This document shows positions 12,201-26,900 of a stretch of 64,000 bases of DNA, in pieces; the first letter of the stretch is position 1, and each line of letters begins with the position of its first letter. The stretch is taken from positions 1,114,373 through 1,178,372 of the forward strand of contig NW_020312935.1 in NCBI RefSeq assembly GCF_003265705.1, read 5' to 3'. Under the pieces are notes generated by a model, which saw only the letters and a program-made list of their open reading frames with translations, did not search any database and was not told where the DNA came from. The position numbers and the translations under genes were made by a program. The DNA is from Callorhinus ursinus (lineage: Eukaryota; Chordata; Mammalia; Carnivora; Otariidae).

Positions 12201-15200
12201 CCGCCCTTTTGTCGATAGGACTGGACCTTGCTCTCCAGGCGGCAAGTTGGGAATCCTGAGAGGATAAGGTTACTTATTCTTACTTATTTTTAAATCAATC
12301 ATTGCTTTCTGAGTTGGGTGGAAATGAATTATTATATCCAACAGAATGTGAGCTCCATGAAAGCAGACATTGGGTCTGTCCTGGTCAACAACATAATCTC
12401 AGTCCCTGAACAGTGCATGGTACATGGTAGGTGTTCATTCATTAACTGTTGAGTGGATGAATGCATGAATGGGCTGAGGAGGAGGAGGCTGAATTCTGGC
12501 TCCTTTTCTGTATCTAAGTGTGGCCCCAAGTTATCCCTCCAGTAGTGGTGACAAAATCTCCCTGCTGTAAATTGAGCAGAGAATCTTACCCTCTGGGTCC
12601 TCTCATAGGCATCTCCTGTCAACGAACATTGACAGAGAAATCCTAGAAGAGTAGTCTCATCTCCTCAGAAAAGGTGAACTGGATGTGAGCAGACTTAGCC
12701 CCAGCACCAAGTTTAGGTAGCCCAGACATAGGAGGGGTCCCTGTGGTGGATTGCAGGGGCTCCACAAGGCTCTTATGGCTCACATAGTTCTCGCTACCCC
12801 ATGCCAGCGTTCATACAGTTCCTCTATAAGGTGGGTGTTCTGCATGGAGCTTTCCTGGGAAAGCACATCCGAGGTTTTCATTGCTAGAAGTTACTGGATT
12901 GGCTTTTCTAGAATTGGGTGTGGGCACCCTCTATTCCTCACTGATGTATCAGGTCCACTGCCTCCACTACCACCATGTGGGTGTATTGTGCTTATTGTGT
13001 GCCAGGTTCTGTGCTAAGTCTTCATGTGAATTGACTCATTTAATGTTCATGGCGACTGTACAAGGTGGGTATTCTTGTTTGCTTTCTACATGAGGAAACC
13101 AAGTGTCAGAAAAGTTACAAGAAAGTTTTTTTTTTAAGTTCATACATGCCCAAGGACTGGAACCCATCTATCTGTCAGCCATTGTGTTGTTCAGTGGAAT
13201 TCTGAATGTGGCTGGGAAGGGGGAAGGGGGCAGGAGGAAGAGTCTAGAGAGTGTTGGTGAGTAATACAAAAGACCCAATTCTCCGTATCTTCCAAATCCT
13301 GGCCCCTTTGAATCTTCCCAAAGGGAAATGTGACAGTTTGGGGGCTGTGGAGGGGGCCAAAGGCTGGACAGAATGGTGGTAGTGGTGGGACAGAAGAGAG
13401 GATAGGAGATGCAGAGCTTTGTTCTGGGGAGCACGTCTCCTTACTGGCAGAAAAGATTGCCCTCGAAGTCTCCAACCTCCAGCGGGGAGAATTTCACTTT
13501 GAGCTTCTGAGTCTTCCCTGCAGGCACAGTGCCTGAGGAGGGCTCCACAGAGAAGGGTGGCAGGGAAACTTCGTTCCAGGGGTCGATGGCACTGTCCAGG
13601 GTGCTGACCGTGTGCAGTGTGCCCTGGCTAAGTTGGTCTTTTTGAGAGGAACCTGGGGGCCAACAGAGACAGCCAGTGATATTCAGCATTTGCAGTGGGA
13701 GGGCAGGTGGAAGGCAGCCCACTCACAGGTCCTGAGGGACCCTCTGTGGGGTCTGTGGGCTCACCTCTTCAACAGGTATACTTAATTTTGGGCACTAGGG
13801 GTAAGGAATTGGCTCGTATCTCTTGTAGGAGATTCATGAAAATACTTCTATGAATTCTATCAAGTTTCTAAAGTTTTTCCTTTTGGCTCAAAGGGGTGGG
13901 TCAAGGAGATGTCTCTGGGTCTTCTGCCTTAAGAATAATGGGCTGTGAACATAATTTTTGGAGAATCATTGTTTTAAACTAGGGGTTCACAATCTGGGGG
14001 CCCATGGATAAGGGCCCATTCAAAAGGTCTGTGAGTCTCCAAAACTGCAACAACAGTAATGAGTATTTGTCCACCAAGTGTTGAGCCCTTTCCCAAGTGC
14101 TTTATGTGTATCAAATTGGGTATGGGTATGTATTTCCTTGGGGAGACAGTTCATAGCTTCTGCAAGGGTCTGTAATGTCCCAAGAGGCTAAGGCCTGAAA
14201 AACAAGATTCCTAGGGCTCTGTGGCCAGGGTGCTGGCCTAGTGGATGGCCAGGGTCCAGGCTCCAGGAGGAGAGAGGTCAGCTCTTGAGTTTCTCAGGCC
14301 CGTTTGACTCTGCAGACACCATGAGACATTTGCTCTGCTTCTCCTTGGCTACTGAGAGGGCCATTGGAGCAGTGCTCACTGCTCCATGAACAAGGCTCTC
14401 CTACTAATTGGTTTACCTTGGTTATCTGGCATTGCAAAACTGACAGCCTTTGCAGTCTCTTCTGAGACCCAGTTGAATTCCAGCTGCACATTTCCTGAAT
14501 TAATCAGTTCAAACCTGCAGATAGATCAGAGAATGGATTTGAGAAATGTGCTGTCAATGATGTTTTCCCTGTCTGCACATTATCTATACTGTTATTCAAC
14601 TTTTTAAGTCATCACTGTGTTTCTTAAACATTTTTTCAAAAGGCAAGTTTTAAACATTTTATCTGACATCATGCATTTGCTATGTTAGTTATATTTTCTT
14701 CTAAAACACATAGAATATATACATAGCTATTAAAAGTAAAAATATCCAAAGGTTTAGCACTGAAAATCATCTGGCACACCACCAGTACCCTATGCAATGA
14801 GCTCTCAGCCTGCATTGCTGTAACCCTGAAACATTTCCATGAGAGAGGAATCAAAATGTGTTTCCCATGACAATATCTTCTTTAGGTGCAAATTCTATAG
14901 TCCCTCCCTTCCTGAATCATCTCCCATGGGAAACAATGTCCCTGTGGTCAGAGGCTGTTTGACCCCTGCCTGCGATTCCTTCACTGGCTAAGACTTGTCT
15001 CAAATTCTGAATTAGTGGAGCCTTTTCTTGCCTCAAGTTTCTCTGCATCTAAGAGAAGAACAGGAGATAGAAGCTTTTTCTGGAATCACTTTTAAACTTG
15101 ATCACAATCACAGCAGAAGGATGAGGCCTTGGCACAAGAAACTGATTGTGTTAGAGAAAGAAACACAAGTAGCTATTCCTAGTTTTAGGGAAGTTGTAGG

Positions 15201-18200
15201 AGTTGAAAGTTTGGGAGTGGGGTGTGGTAGGGTGTAAGGATTAGGTTTCCATTATCCAGTACAGGTAGACCATGCAGATACACCCAAAGTCAAGTGCTTT
15301 GACTTCAGGAGCTTGTGTTTATTGTGTACAAGTATGAGTACTGGTCATTATCTTAAAGAAAACTTGTATAAAGTAGAGAAATCTTGGTGGTACAGAATAC
15401 TTCTGATAAAAAAAGTTCTTGGTTTAGATTGGGATTGGCAAACTTTTTTTACAAAGGGCAAGACAGCACGTTTTTTTGGCTTTGTGTACCATAGGTCTTT
15501 GTAGCAACTACTCACTTTGCTCTTTCAGCCACAGACAACACATAAACAGATGGGCATGGCTGTGGCCAAAAGAAACCTTATTTACAACAATAGGCAGCTG
15601 GCCGGATTTGGTCCATGGGCCACAGTTTGCCAACCCCTGCTTTAGGTAAAACAGGTATCAGCAGAAGCTCTCCCTTTCTGTCTTATCTCATTTGGTTCTA
15701 TAATAATTTGAGAGAACATGTAAAGTGTAACAAATGCAAGATGAGTTGAACAAGTTAATTACTAATTCTTACAAAGTTGAAATGTCAGTGGTTTACATTT
15801 TTGTGCTTGTAATTCTCAAAGAATAGTCTTTCTCTGTCTTTGTGTATGATGCTCTCTCTGCCTAGAAGGCCCTTTTTTCTCACTCACTTCTTCACCTGGC
15901 TACCTCCTATTCATCCTCCACAATTCAACAGGGGCACTGCTTCATCTGGGACGTCTTCCCTTACGTGCTGTCTGCTTTCTCATTCCCCCCACATCTTAGT
16001 CTGCTTTAGGTATTTTCACAGCACACACAGGACACGGCCCTTGCAACCATCAATTCACCTATTTTCACCCATCCCCCCACCGCCCACCATGAGCTCCTTA
16101 AGAGGGGGACCCACGAAATCCTGCATTCCCATGTGTGAGTTCACATAACTCTTTCTTTCTAAGGACAATTTTAACTTTGAATGAACTTTTTAGCTCTGTT
16201 TCCCTGGAAACCTGATGAAGGAGAAATACCAGTTGTATCATTAGGCAACATTGTTTATAGTAAAAAATGACCCCTGATTGGTAAATTGCATCTGGTCTGG
16301 GGGGGATGATACCTCCCTGAAGGGAAGCCATAGCTTTGGGGTCCTCTGAGTGTAGTGACTCTTGGTAACTGGGCATGTCCCCTGCAGGGATCCTAGAAGC
16401 TGTACCTATGGAATGGTTATGAGGAGTGTTGCCTTCTGTAGGTTGTGGGCCTTCGAAGCTGAGACGGACCCATTGCCATCAGTGTGGATATTGTCCAACT
16501 GTGACCCGGGGTCGGGGAGAAAAGAACTGTTCCTGGGTGGTGGTGTGAACTGTTACTGCAAGGACGGTCCCCACTGAAGCTGATGGCCAGATGCTGTCCC
16601 CTCCTCCCTAGCGGACTGTGTTTCCTGGCCTATATCTTGATTTCAAGTGTGAACTTCCATAGCTTTGTGGGCCTGAAGGATTCACTGCAGCCACAGAGTT
16701 ACTCTGATGTGTGCCACGTGGCTCTGATGCCTGGTATGTGCTGTCGTAGACACTGAATAAATGTGTGGTGGAGTGGGGGCAAATGATAAAATCAAAGAGC
16801 TTCTCTGTGAGGGTGGGGGGCTCTCGAAGACTCACTCAAACACTCGGGTCTGGTAAACCAGCGTTTCTTTAAAGTGCACGTTGCTTGTTTGGCATCCATA
16901 CGAAGCGTAATTCACATTGGCACTGATCTGAAGATGAAGTTCTCGATAGTTCTCTTCTACTACAGAATGGGTGGGCTCAGGGTCTGTCTCTATCACCTGT
17001 AACAAAGGTGGGGCCAGTTGACTCACAGGAATAAAGGGCTGTGGGGGAGCACAGTACTATATTTTACCCATGCAAATTAACTCAAGTTCCAGAAATAAAT
17101 GATTCAGGCAAACCTAAATGACTCTTAAATGGGGAAGGAAGCAAATTACTGAGAGTAGTAAGATTGCAGAGACATGAGTTTTTTGGTTAGATGGACTCAG
17201 AAGAAGGCAGAAGAAAGGAAATCATAAAGATAGGGACAGATATCAATGAAATCAAAAATAAATAAAAAAACAGAGAGGACCAAGGAAGCCAAAAATTGTT
17301 TATTTGGAATGACTTAAAAAGTCTTTGGTAAGATTGATCAAGAAAAAAATGAATAAATACAAATAACCAATACCAAAAATGAAAAGGACATCACCACCAA
17401 CCCTACAGATTTAAATAGATGATAAGAAAATATTATAAATAATTTTATGAAAATACATATGAAAACCTAGTGGAAGGGCAAATTCCTAGAAAAATAATTT
17501 AATAAAATTGACTCAAGAACAAATCAAAAGCCTGAAGAGTCCTAACACTATTAAAGAATCTGAATACTAGGAAAAAAATCTTAAAGAAGACCTAAATAAA
17601 GAGATAAAATTTGTTAAGAGAAAGGACAAATTAATATTATAAAATTGTTAATTTTTCCTAAACTGACTTATGGATGCAATCCAATTCCAATCAAGTTTCC
17701 ATTAGGGTTTCCTCAGTACTTGGTTAGTGGATTCCAAAATTAGATAGAAAAATAAAGGACCAAGAATAACTAAAACACTTCAGAACAAAACAGTGTGGAA
17801 AAGGGACTTCCCTTCCAGATATCAAGGCTGATTGTGAAGCTACAGAAATTGAGGCAGGGTAAAACTGGCATAGGGGTAGACAAATTGACATTGAAGTAGA
17901 ATACTGAGACAAGAAACATCCCAGGTATGTATGAAGTTTAGATGACAAGGGAGTCATGGCAGATCACTAGGAAACATAAGGGCTAAACAGAAAAAGGGAT
18001 TTGGCCAGGTTAGTTATCTAGATGGAAAACTATGAAATTGGATCCTTGCCTCACACCATACATAAAATCCAAGTGGGCCAAGGGCTTAAATATAAACAGC
18101 AAAGTTCTTAAACCTAAAAAAAAAAAAAAAGCACATTTTCTCTTCCCTGGTAGGGAAGGGTTTAAAAATAAGACACAAAAAATAATAAATATAGAAGATG

Positions 18201-20952
18201 AGATTAATAAACGTGACTATATTAAGAATTTTTTTTTGTTCATCAAAAGATACATCAAAGGAAGTGAAAAGATAAGCTTTAGATTTGGTGAAGATGTTTG
18301 CAGACAAATAATAGGAAGGAATAGCAGAGTTTATAAAAAATAAAATAACTCATACAAAGGACAAGCATCAGAACTGAAAAATAGGCAAAAAGCATTTATA
18401 TAAGAGATAACTAGCATGGCCAATAATCATATGAAGACATATTCAATTTTATCAGTCATTAGGGAAATGCAAAGTAGCCCCCAAATGAGATCATTTCCCA
18501 TTCACTTAAATGATAAAAATCAAGAGGTCTGGCAATGCCAAGTTGTGGAGAGAATGTGGATCAGTAAGATGTCTTTGCCAGGAGTGTACATTGGTACAGC
18601 CATTTGGAAAACATTTGGGCATTACCTTGGAAAGCTGAAATTCACATATCCTATGACTTGGCAATTCCACTTCTAGGAATATTAACTTTTGCAAATGAAC
18701 ACCGTTTGACATGAACAATAATGTTCACAGAAACACTGTGCATGATAGCAAAATTGTAAATAATTTTCAAAAGAAGAATGAATGATAAATAATAATAATG
18801 GAATTTTATATAGCAGTGAAAGTGGATATACTATAGCCACATGCAACAATATGGATCACAAGAAATCTAACCTTTTCAAAAACTAAAGTTAAAAACTACA
18901 ACTAAACAGTATGCCTTTTTGGATGCATAGGTTGAAAAAAAAAGAACAAACCAAAAATCAAGGGAATAAGTAAATGAGATTCAGAATGGTGATTGTGTTT
19001 AAGACAGGAGGCAGGGGGATGGAATGGCTGAGAAGCACACAGGTAATCCATGTTCTACTTCCTATGTTGGGTGTGAGTTCATCTCTGTTTGTTCTACCAT
19101 TCAAAAGAAACCAATCAAGGACTAATTAAGAGAGGGGCATGCTTGGATCACAGATGAGATTCTGTCAGGAACCAGAGATTCTAACTAATTTAATTCTGGA
19201 CACCCGAGGGAAAGAGGAACTGACCGAAAGGCTAGGCATGGTCCTGTTGAAAAAGTGGGAGGACTTGCTGCATGAGGCATCCAGACTGAAACTAAAGCTG
19301 GACGTATCAAGATGTGTGGGTCGTGGGGCCGGCAGGAGGCATGCTTGTAAGTTCAGTTTATCACTTCTGAAATCAAGGTCAAGTAGAATGGGAAACTTTT
19401 TTTTTTTGTGAAGGAAGGCAATGATGAGACATTGAAGTGGAAAGCAGCAGGCCCCCAGCCATGGCAGATCTGTGCCTGATGTCCTCACTCACCTTTCGTT
19501 TTGTAGTGAAAGTCCCACGTGGGTTTCTGAGCACATCCACCCACTTGACCGTGCGCATGCGGTCATCCCAGTCAGGGATCTGGTCTGCAGGGAGCTGAAA
19601 CATGATCCTGGACAGCTTGCACTTGGCCCCCATCTTCTTCAGACTGATGGGCACGTCTGACTTCATGGTCACCACTATGTCCTTGGCACACCCAGGGTGG
19701 AGGTGGCCAATCTGGGGAAGAGCCTGGTGTTAGTATTTTTGGGAATCCAAGCTGGAGGACTTTTGCTACCTGATGGTGATATTCTAGAGAAGGGGTAGAG
19801 CCAAAAGTCTTGGCAAAAAATACATTTAAACCTGCCTATGTAGATGGTCTTAAATACATACAAGAGGTTCTTAGAAATACAAGCCTAAAAACAAAAGCAG
19901 CTAATATTTATCAAACTGTTACTTGCCTAGGGCACTATTCTAAACCTTTACACAATTCTGCTAATCCCCACAACAACCCTATGGGATATACAGCCATTTC
20001 CCCTATTTCATAGGCATGGAAACTTGTAACTTGTTCATGGTCCTCCCATGATTAGAAGAGCTGGATTCAGCCCCCGACAGTATGGAGCCAGGTACCATGC
20101 TCTTAACTACCTGTGCTTCTTCACCACTATGACCTTTATGAATCAGGGACAGATGCACACAGTACGTTAGCAGTTCTCAGAGTGTGATCAGATGACCCTT
20201 GGGACCCCTAAGACCTTTTTCAGGAGCTCACAAGGTCAAAACTACTTTCATCATAATATTAAGATGTTAGTTGACTTTTTCACTCTCATTTTCTCAAGAG
20301 TATACAATGGAACTTTCTAGAGGTTACATGACATACGATATTATAGCAGATCAAATGGAAAAGCAAATAGGAGAATCTAGCTACTTCTATTAAGCCAGAT
20401 ATTAAAGAGATTTGTAAAACTGTGAAATAATGCCACTCTTCTTTCACTAATTTTTTTATTTTGGAAAACAGCCATTTTCATAAAAATATGGTATTTATAT
20501 TAACATTAATGGGTTTATTATTTAAAAATGGATAACTATGGACTCTGAGAAACAAACTGAGAGTTCTAGAGGGGAGGGGCGTGGGGGGATGGGTTAGCCT
20601 GGTGATGGGTATTAAAGAGGGCACGTATTGAATGGAGCACTTGGTGTTATATGCAAACAATGAATCATGGAACACTACATCAAAAACTAATGATGTAACG
20701 TATGGTGATTAACATAATAAAATAAAATAAAATAAATGGATAAATACATATTTTCAGATATTCTCAGTTTTAAATGCTAATATGGTAAATATCAATAGAC
20801 ATAACCCACATAAACAAAAGCTTTTTGGGGGTTCCTGAATAATGTTTAATTGGGTAAAGGAGTCCTGAGTCCAGAAAGGCTGAGATTCACTGAAATATAC
20901 CAGATAAATGGGAAATCTAATGTGGTCTATAGCATAAAATCATTGATGGTTT

Positions 20953-20997
<45 letters not shown>

Positions 20998-23900
20998 ATA
21001 TATAATAGTCCTATCATGTTTCTGACAGATCTAAAAACTCTCCCTCCACTGGAAAGTGAAGGGAGAAGAAAGCTTAGTATTTCCCAAGGCCACAAATGTT
21101 TGTGTGTGGCGGGGTGGGGGGTAATATGCACGAGTGTTTGTGCACGTGGGTGCACTAAATGGACTATCTGAAGCTTATCTCTGCCTGATTTGACTGACAC
21201 TTTACATCCCTCCAGGAAGCAAAACTTCCTGAGGGCACTCAAATATTCAAAAGTGACAAAGTGAGTGCCTGGGTGGCTCAGTCAGTTGAGTGTCCAACTC
21301 TTAGCTCAGCTCAAGTCTTGATCTCAGGTATGTGAGTTCAAGCCCTGTGTTGGGCTCCACACTGGGCATGGAGCCTACTTAAAAAAATAAAAAAAATAAA
21401 GGTGACAAAGTAGGGTCCCCTACCCTCCTTGCTCTCTTCCCCTAACTATACTTGACAGACTTGGTGACCAAAACAGTGCAGGAGGCAGTGGATACATCTG
21501 GGTATATCCATTGTCCTGGGAACTCAAAAGCGAACTATGAAAACAACTAGCCAGAGACTAGATCTGCTACCACATTGTCTTAGGCCTTGTGTGACATCGA
21601 GCTTTGGTCAGCAATTCATAAAATGTGCGCTGTGAGATGCTAAAAGAAGGGGTCAGAAAATTCCAGGTAAAACAAAGTTAACTAGGTTTTAGTATGCTGC
21701 CTGGCCCTGGGCACCTCTAAGAGAAAGATGTAATATGCAAATGTGCTAAATCCCAGTCGTCCACGGAACCCACTACCCCCATTTTAGCTTTTAGTGAACC
21801 ACTTTTGCAGGACTAATGCTCTAAAGAACATACACCTCGGGGGACACAGGTCTGCAGTCTGGGATGGGAAGACTGGAAGACACTGTCTCCATCCGTGCGG
21901 GCTTCCACGGAATTCCTCAACATCAGCCTAGCAACCATCTCGGCAGACCTCATTCTCTGTTCTTAGACCGGAGGAAATATGAACAGTGTCCTCTGGCACC
22001 TGGTCTGAGTAAGGGATGGTTCTTGGGCTGTCTCAGCTTGAGAGCCATCCATCCCATATCATTTATTCATGGGAACAGACAGACAATCAAATTAGGGTAG
22101 GCCTATGTCTAAGGAAGTCCAGAAAAGAGTGACTGGTTTTCACTTACCTGTGGGGAAAAGGAAACTGTAGATACAGGGGGCCATTCAAAACGTATCACGT
22201 TCACTTGGCTGTGGTTTGTGATTGTGAAGCTCACGTTATAGCTGTTTCCAATGTGGCAGTCCCCAAACTGGATGTGGTCCACCAGTGCAGCTATGGACAG
22301 AAGCAGAAGGTCCGTGAGTCCTCCCTGGCCTCCTCCTAGGGCTCACTTCCCTGAGGAGGCAGCACCTGAAAGACATGGAGCCTCACCCTCATGCCTCCTT
22401 CCCTCCTTTGATGATGATTTTGGAAAAATTTAGAGTCCTTAGCTTAAGCTTTCCCTCCTTAGGAAATCTATTTGTCCATCTGTCCATCCGTCCAACCATC
22501 TATCCATCCACCTTGGCCCTCATGTCCAAGAGAAAATATAGGTCCCCAACTCCATTTGTTTGCTGAAAAAATACTATTAAGGGTTAAAATAAGATAAAAT
22601 ACAAAAGTCCTTGTTAAACTCGAATCATAGATAATTGATAAGTAATTTTTAGTATCAGTATGTCCCATACAATATTTTGGGACACACAAATAATAAAAAG
22701 ACTCTTTTTTTTTTAAATCTGAAATTCAAATTTAACAGGGACTCCTGTATCCTGATTTTCTAAACCTGGTAACCCTATTATAAGTATGAAATCTGATTTC
22801 TTTTTTTTTTAAGATTTTATTTATTTATTTGACAGAGAGAGACACAGTGAGAGAGGGAACACAAGCAGGGGAGTGGGAGAGGGAGAAGCAGGCTTCCCGT
22901 GGAGCAGGAAGCCTGATGCGGGGCTCGATCTCAGGACCCTGGGATCATGACCTGAGCCGAAGGCAGACGCTTAACGACTGAGCCACCCAGGCGCCTAACA
23001 AGTGCTTTTTGATAATAATGATGAAATAAATTTTCTCCTACCCCAAAGAATATATTCAACCAAATGAAGCTGCTGTGCTTGGGGGACTGCAGAGGAGCAC
23101 ATCTTAAGCTTTAATATACATACAAGTCACCGAGGGATCGTGCTAAAATTCAGACTCGGCTTCAGCAGGCCTGAGGTGCTGGGGTGGGCTCTGCCATTCC
23201 CATTTCCAACAAGCTCCTGGGTGCTGCTGAGGCTGTAGGTCCTCAGACACTGCACTGAGTAGGGAGGCTATAGAGGATGAGGTTCTAGAGGTGGCACAAA
23301 CCTATGCCTTCTTTAATTAAAGAAGCCCACAGGTTTCTCTTGGAATGTCTAGGATACATGTTTCCCATGAAACAGACAATGCCGATACAAGCCAGCTGAA
23401 AGACATGGGGAAAACTAGAGAGATATGTGCTCACTTAGCTAATCTGGAATTTGAATTTTGAATTTCACTTGTTAGCTAAACTGGAATTAGCTAAAACTAT
23501 AAGCTCCCCAAGGCAGAGACTCTCTTCTTACTCTTTGCAACTCCAGGTTTCAGCATAGTGCTTGGTCCATGCATGCTGATGCTCAATAAATGTTCCTTGA
23601 GGGAACTCGTGATTGAAGGCATTGTCTGAGCCATGAATGAACTCAACACAGGAAGAGGAGATGCTTTCCTAAATTCCCAGAAGCTGGCTGAGCTGTTATT
23701 TAAATTTTATTCTTATTTAAAATGACCCGACCCAATAGTTGTCAATACCTCACTTATGTTTCTCTCACCTGCTACCAAGTCTTCCATAGTATTTTCCTCG
23801 ATGATCTCAGAGATCTCTGGGGCCTCAGGGCTGCTGGAAACCACCAGCCCATGGATGTTGCCCAAGGTGATGTCATCCTCGTAACCCACTCCCACCATGT

Positions 23901-26900
23901 GGACGATTGTCTCCTCATACTGGTTGTTGATCACTGACAAGTGGATGGTGCCTGCCATTCTCCCAACCTTCTTGGATTGGAAAACGACATCGAATCCAGC
24001 TGTGTTTCCAGGAGGAACAACCAGGGAGGCCGTGTGAGCTTTCTTTGCTGCAAAGAGAAGAGAGAGACATGAGATTTAGAACCAGGAAGATGTAACCAAA
24101 AAGATCCTGACTCAAGGGAGAGCAGCCTTAGTGTGGGAATGGGCCTTACCTAGAGAGGCCATCGATGATGAGACCGGACATCCTTATCTGCCTGGGTCCT
24201 TATTAGTTCCCTAATAAAACAGCTCCTGGGACCACCCATCACCCTCTAGAAGCTATACTCCCCCTACCTACCTTTTGCATGTGGTTTGTTCTCCTCTGTG
24301 ATGTAGATGTAGGAGGTGGCGGGGGTCCCTCTCAGGGAGAAGACGCCTAGTTGGTCCCTCAGATCAACATGCAGCTGGCAGAAGGAAAGCAAGGTCGAGT
24401 GTTAAGCTTACAGGCTGCTCATGGGGTTTGAGTCTAGATTGAGATACGGTGCTGTTTGGGAAGTACCCAAAAAGTCATTGTGCCCAGCACTCATTCTTTT
24501 GAATTGAATAAAATAAATGTTAGACCTGGGGAGGAAAGTGAAAGTTTAGTTCAGCCCTATTATCCAAGTAAGGAACTGGAGGTCCAGAGAGTAGAGGTGA
24601 CTTTCCAGATCACCCAGCTATGCAGTGTCAAAATGGGCTTGCCAAGGCCTCTGCTACTGACAGAGGCAGCTGTAAAATATACTCTAGACTAATAAAATGG
24701 AAATGAATACTCGTCATGCTATAAAGGCTTACATAAATATGAGTTCCTAAAAACCAGTATCTCCTAGGTGGTAATGCATCAGTTGCCTGATAACATATTG
24801 AGCACCTTGCCAAGTTAAAAAGAAAACCAAAGTGGGATTCTGGCTTGGGTGGAGAAAAGGGATGTTTTCTGGACCACCATAGCTGATGCAAAAACTAAAG
24901 CCGTATATCTGATTTTAGGTATGAGAAATCAGCAGACAGTTTTAGAAGATAGTCATGCTGGTACCATCATAAATACAATTGAACAATATAAGAAATGAGG
25001 CCAAAAGAAGAAAGAAATAGTGATACTACATAGGAAGCTTCTGAGATAAAAAATAATTATATGTTTAGAAACAATCTTAGTAAGAAACTATATGGAGGAG
25101 TTATATGGAAAAAATTGACATAATAAAAAAATCTAGGTAAATGGATGGGAATTCTTAATGTTGCTCCTGAGAGCCTACATACTCTAAAAGTAGAAATTCT
25201 TGGGGCACCTGTGTGGCTCAGTCGTTCAGCGTCTGCCTTCGGCTCAGGTCATGGTCCCAGGGTCCTGGGATCAGGCCCCGCATCGGGCTCCCTGCTCAGC
25301 GGGAAGCCTGCTTCTCCCTCTCCCACTCCCCCTGCTTGTGTTCCTTCTCTGTCTCTTTCTCTGTCAAATAAATAAATAAAATCTAAAAAAAAAAATTCTT
25401 TCCAAATAATTCACAGGATTCCCAATTGGATTTTTTGAGGAACATTATAAAATGATGTCTACAGTCCATCTGAGAGAATAGATATGTAAAAATCGTTAAG
25501 AAAAATTAGAAAAATGGGGAATGGGTAAGCAGGAATTTATTAAACTAGATGCTAGAACATTTTATAAAGCTACAATAATGGAAAAAATACAGGTAACAAT
25601 GAAAACAAACTAGGTAATGTGGACTCAAAACAAACAAGAAAATAGGACAACAACAAGACCAACACACTTTTTAAAGCATCACAGAACTAAGAAGATAATG
25701 AAGAGTAGCCAGACCAAGATCTGGGAGAGCATGGGAATCCAGAGAGCCTAGCCTACATTTCTGGGCTGTTTTTGACTTCGAGTGTTTGCTAGTCTAGAAG
25801 AGGTATGTGGGAGGCTCAGTCGTGTTTTTGAGGGCTTCTTGGTGTTAAGAGGGCAAAAGTCTTGTGAAAGGTGGGTGTTTTCTTTCCTGTAGATTCGGAC
25901 CCCAAAGGACCTGCTGAGAGGACCAAACCCAGCCCCCCCAAGGGTAGAGATCCTGCTCCGAGTCATATCCAGGAAATATCAAGCCCTAAAACTAACTTTA
26001 GATGATCCTTAGTTTCCAATGTCCCAAAGTACTTGGCAGAACCAAAGGAAAACTGTCTCTGAAGAAAAAGAACACCATCCTTAGTGTTATTTCTAAATAA
26101 TTCTTCAAGTATCATACTCAACACAGGATCGAAGATAACCAGGCACACAAGGAGAAAGGACAACATGGCAAAAATGAGCAGAAATAGCAGATATCAGAAA
26201 AAGACCCACAGGAAATCCAGATTTTGGAATGACCAGGTATAGATGGCAAAATGGTTGTGATGACTATGTTCAAGAAATAAAGTCGGGCGCCTGGGTGGCT
26301 CAGTTGGTTAAGCGACTGCCTTCAGCTCAGGTCATGACCCTGGAGTCCCCGGATTGAGTCCCGCATCGGGCTCCCTGCTCAGCGAGGAGCCTGCTTCTCC
26401 CTCTAACCCTCCCTCCTCTCATGTACTCTCTCTCTCTCATTCTCGTTCTCTCAAATAAATAAATAAATAAATCTTAAAAAAAAAAAAAAAGAAAGAAAGC
26501 CAAGTCTGACAACTTTAGCACAAAACCAGAAATCTTCAAAACTGATGATGTGTATTTGAAAAGCAGCCTAAAAGAACTTCTAGAACTGAAAAATGTAATA
26601 ACTTAAGAACTCAATGGAAGGTTTAACAACAGATTAGGTACAGCTAAAGGGAAAGTTAATGAGCTGAAGATAGGTCCCAAGAAATTATGCAGAATGGAGC
26701 CCAGAGGAAAATGGATGGAAAATGCAGTGAGGTGGTGAGACAGAGGGGAAATGGGGGAAGGTCTTCCACACACTGAATTGGCCTCCCAGAAGGAGAGACG
26801 AGACAGAATGGAATAGGAACCATATTTCAAGACATGTTTGGAATTTTCTAAAAGTGACTGAAGACATCAATTGCAGAATCAAGAAGCCTGGTGAATTCCA

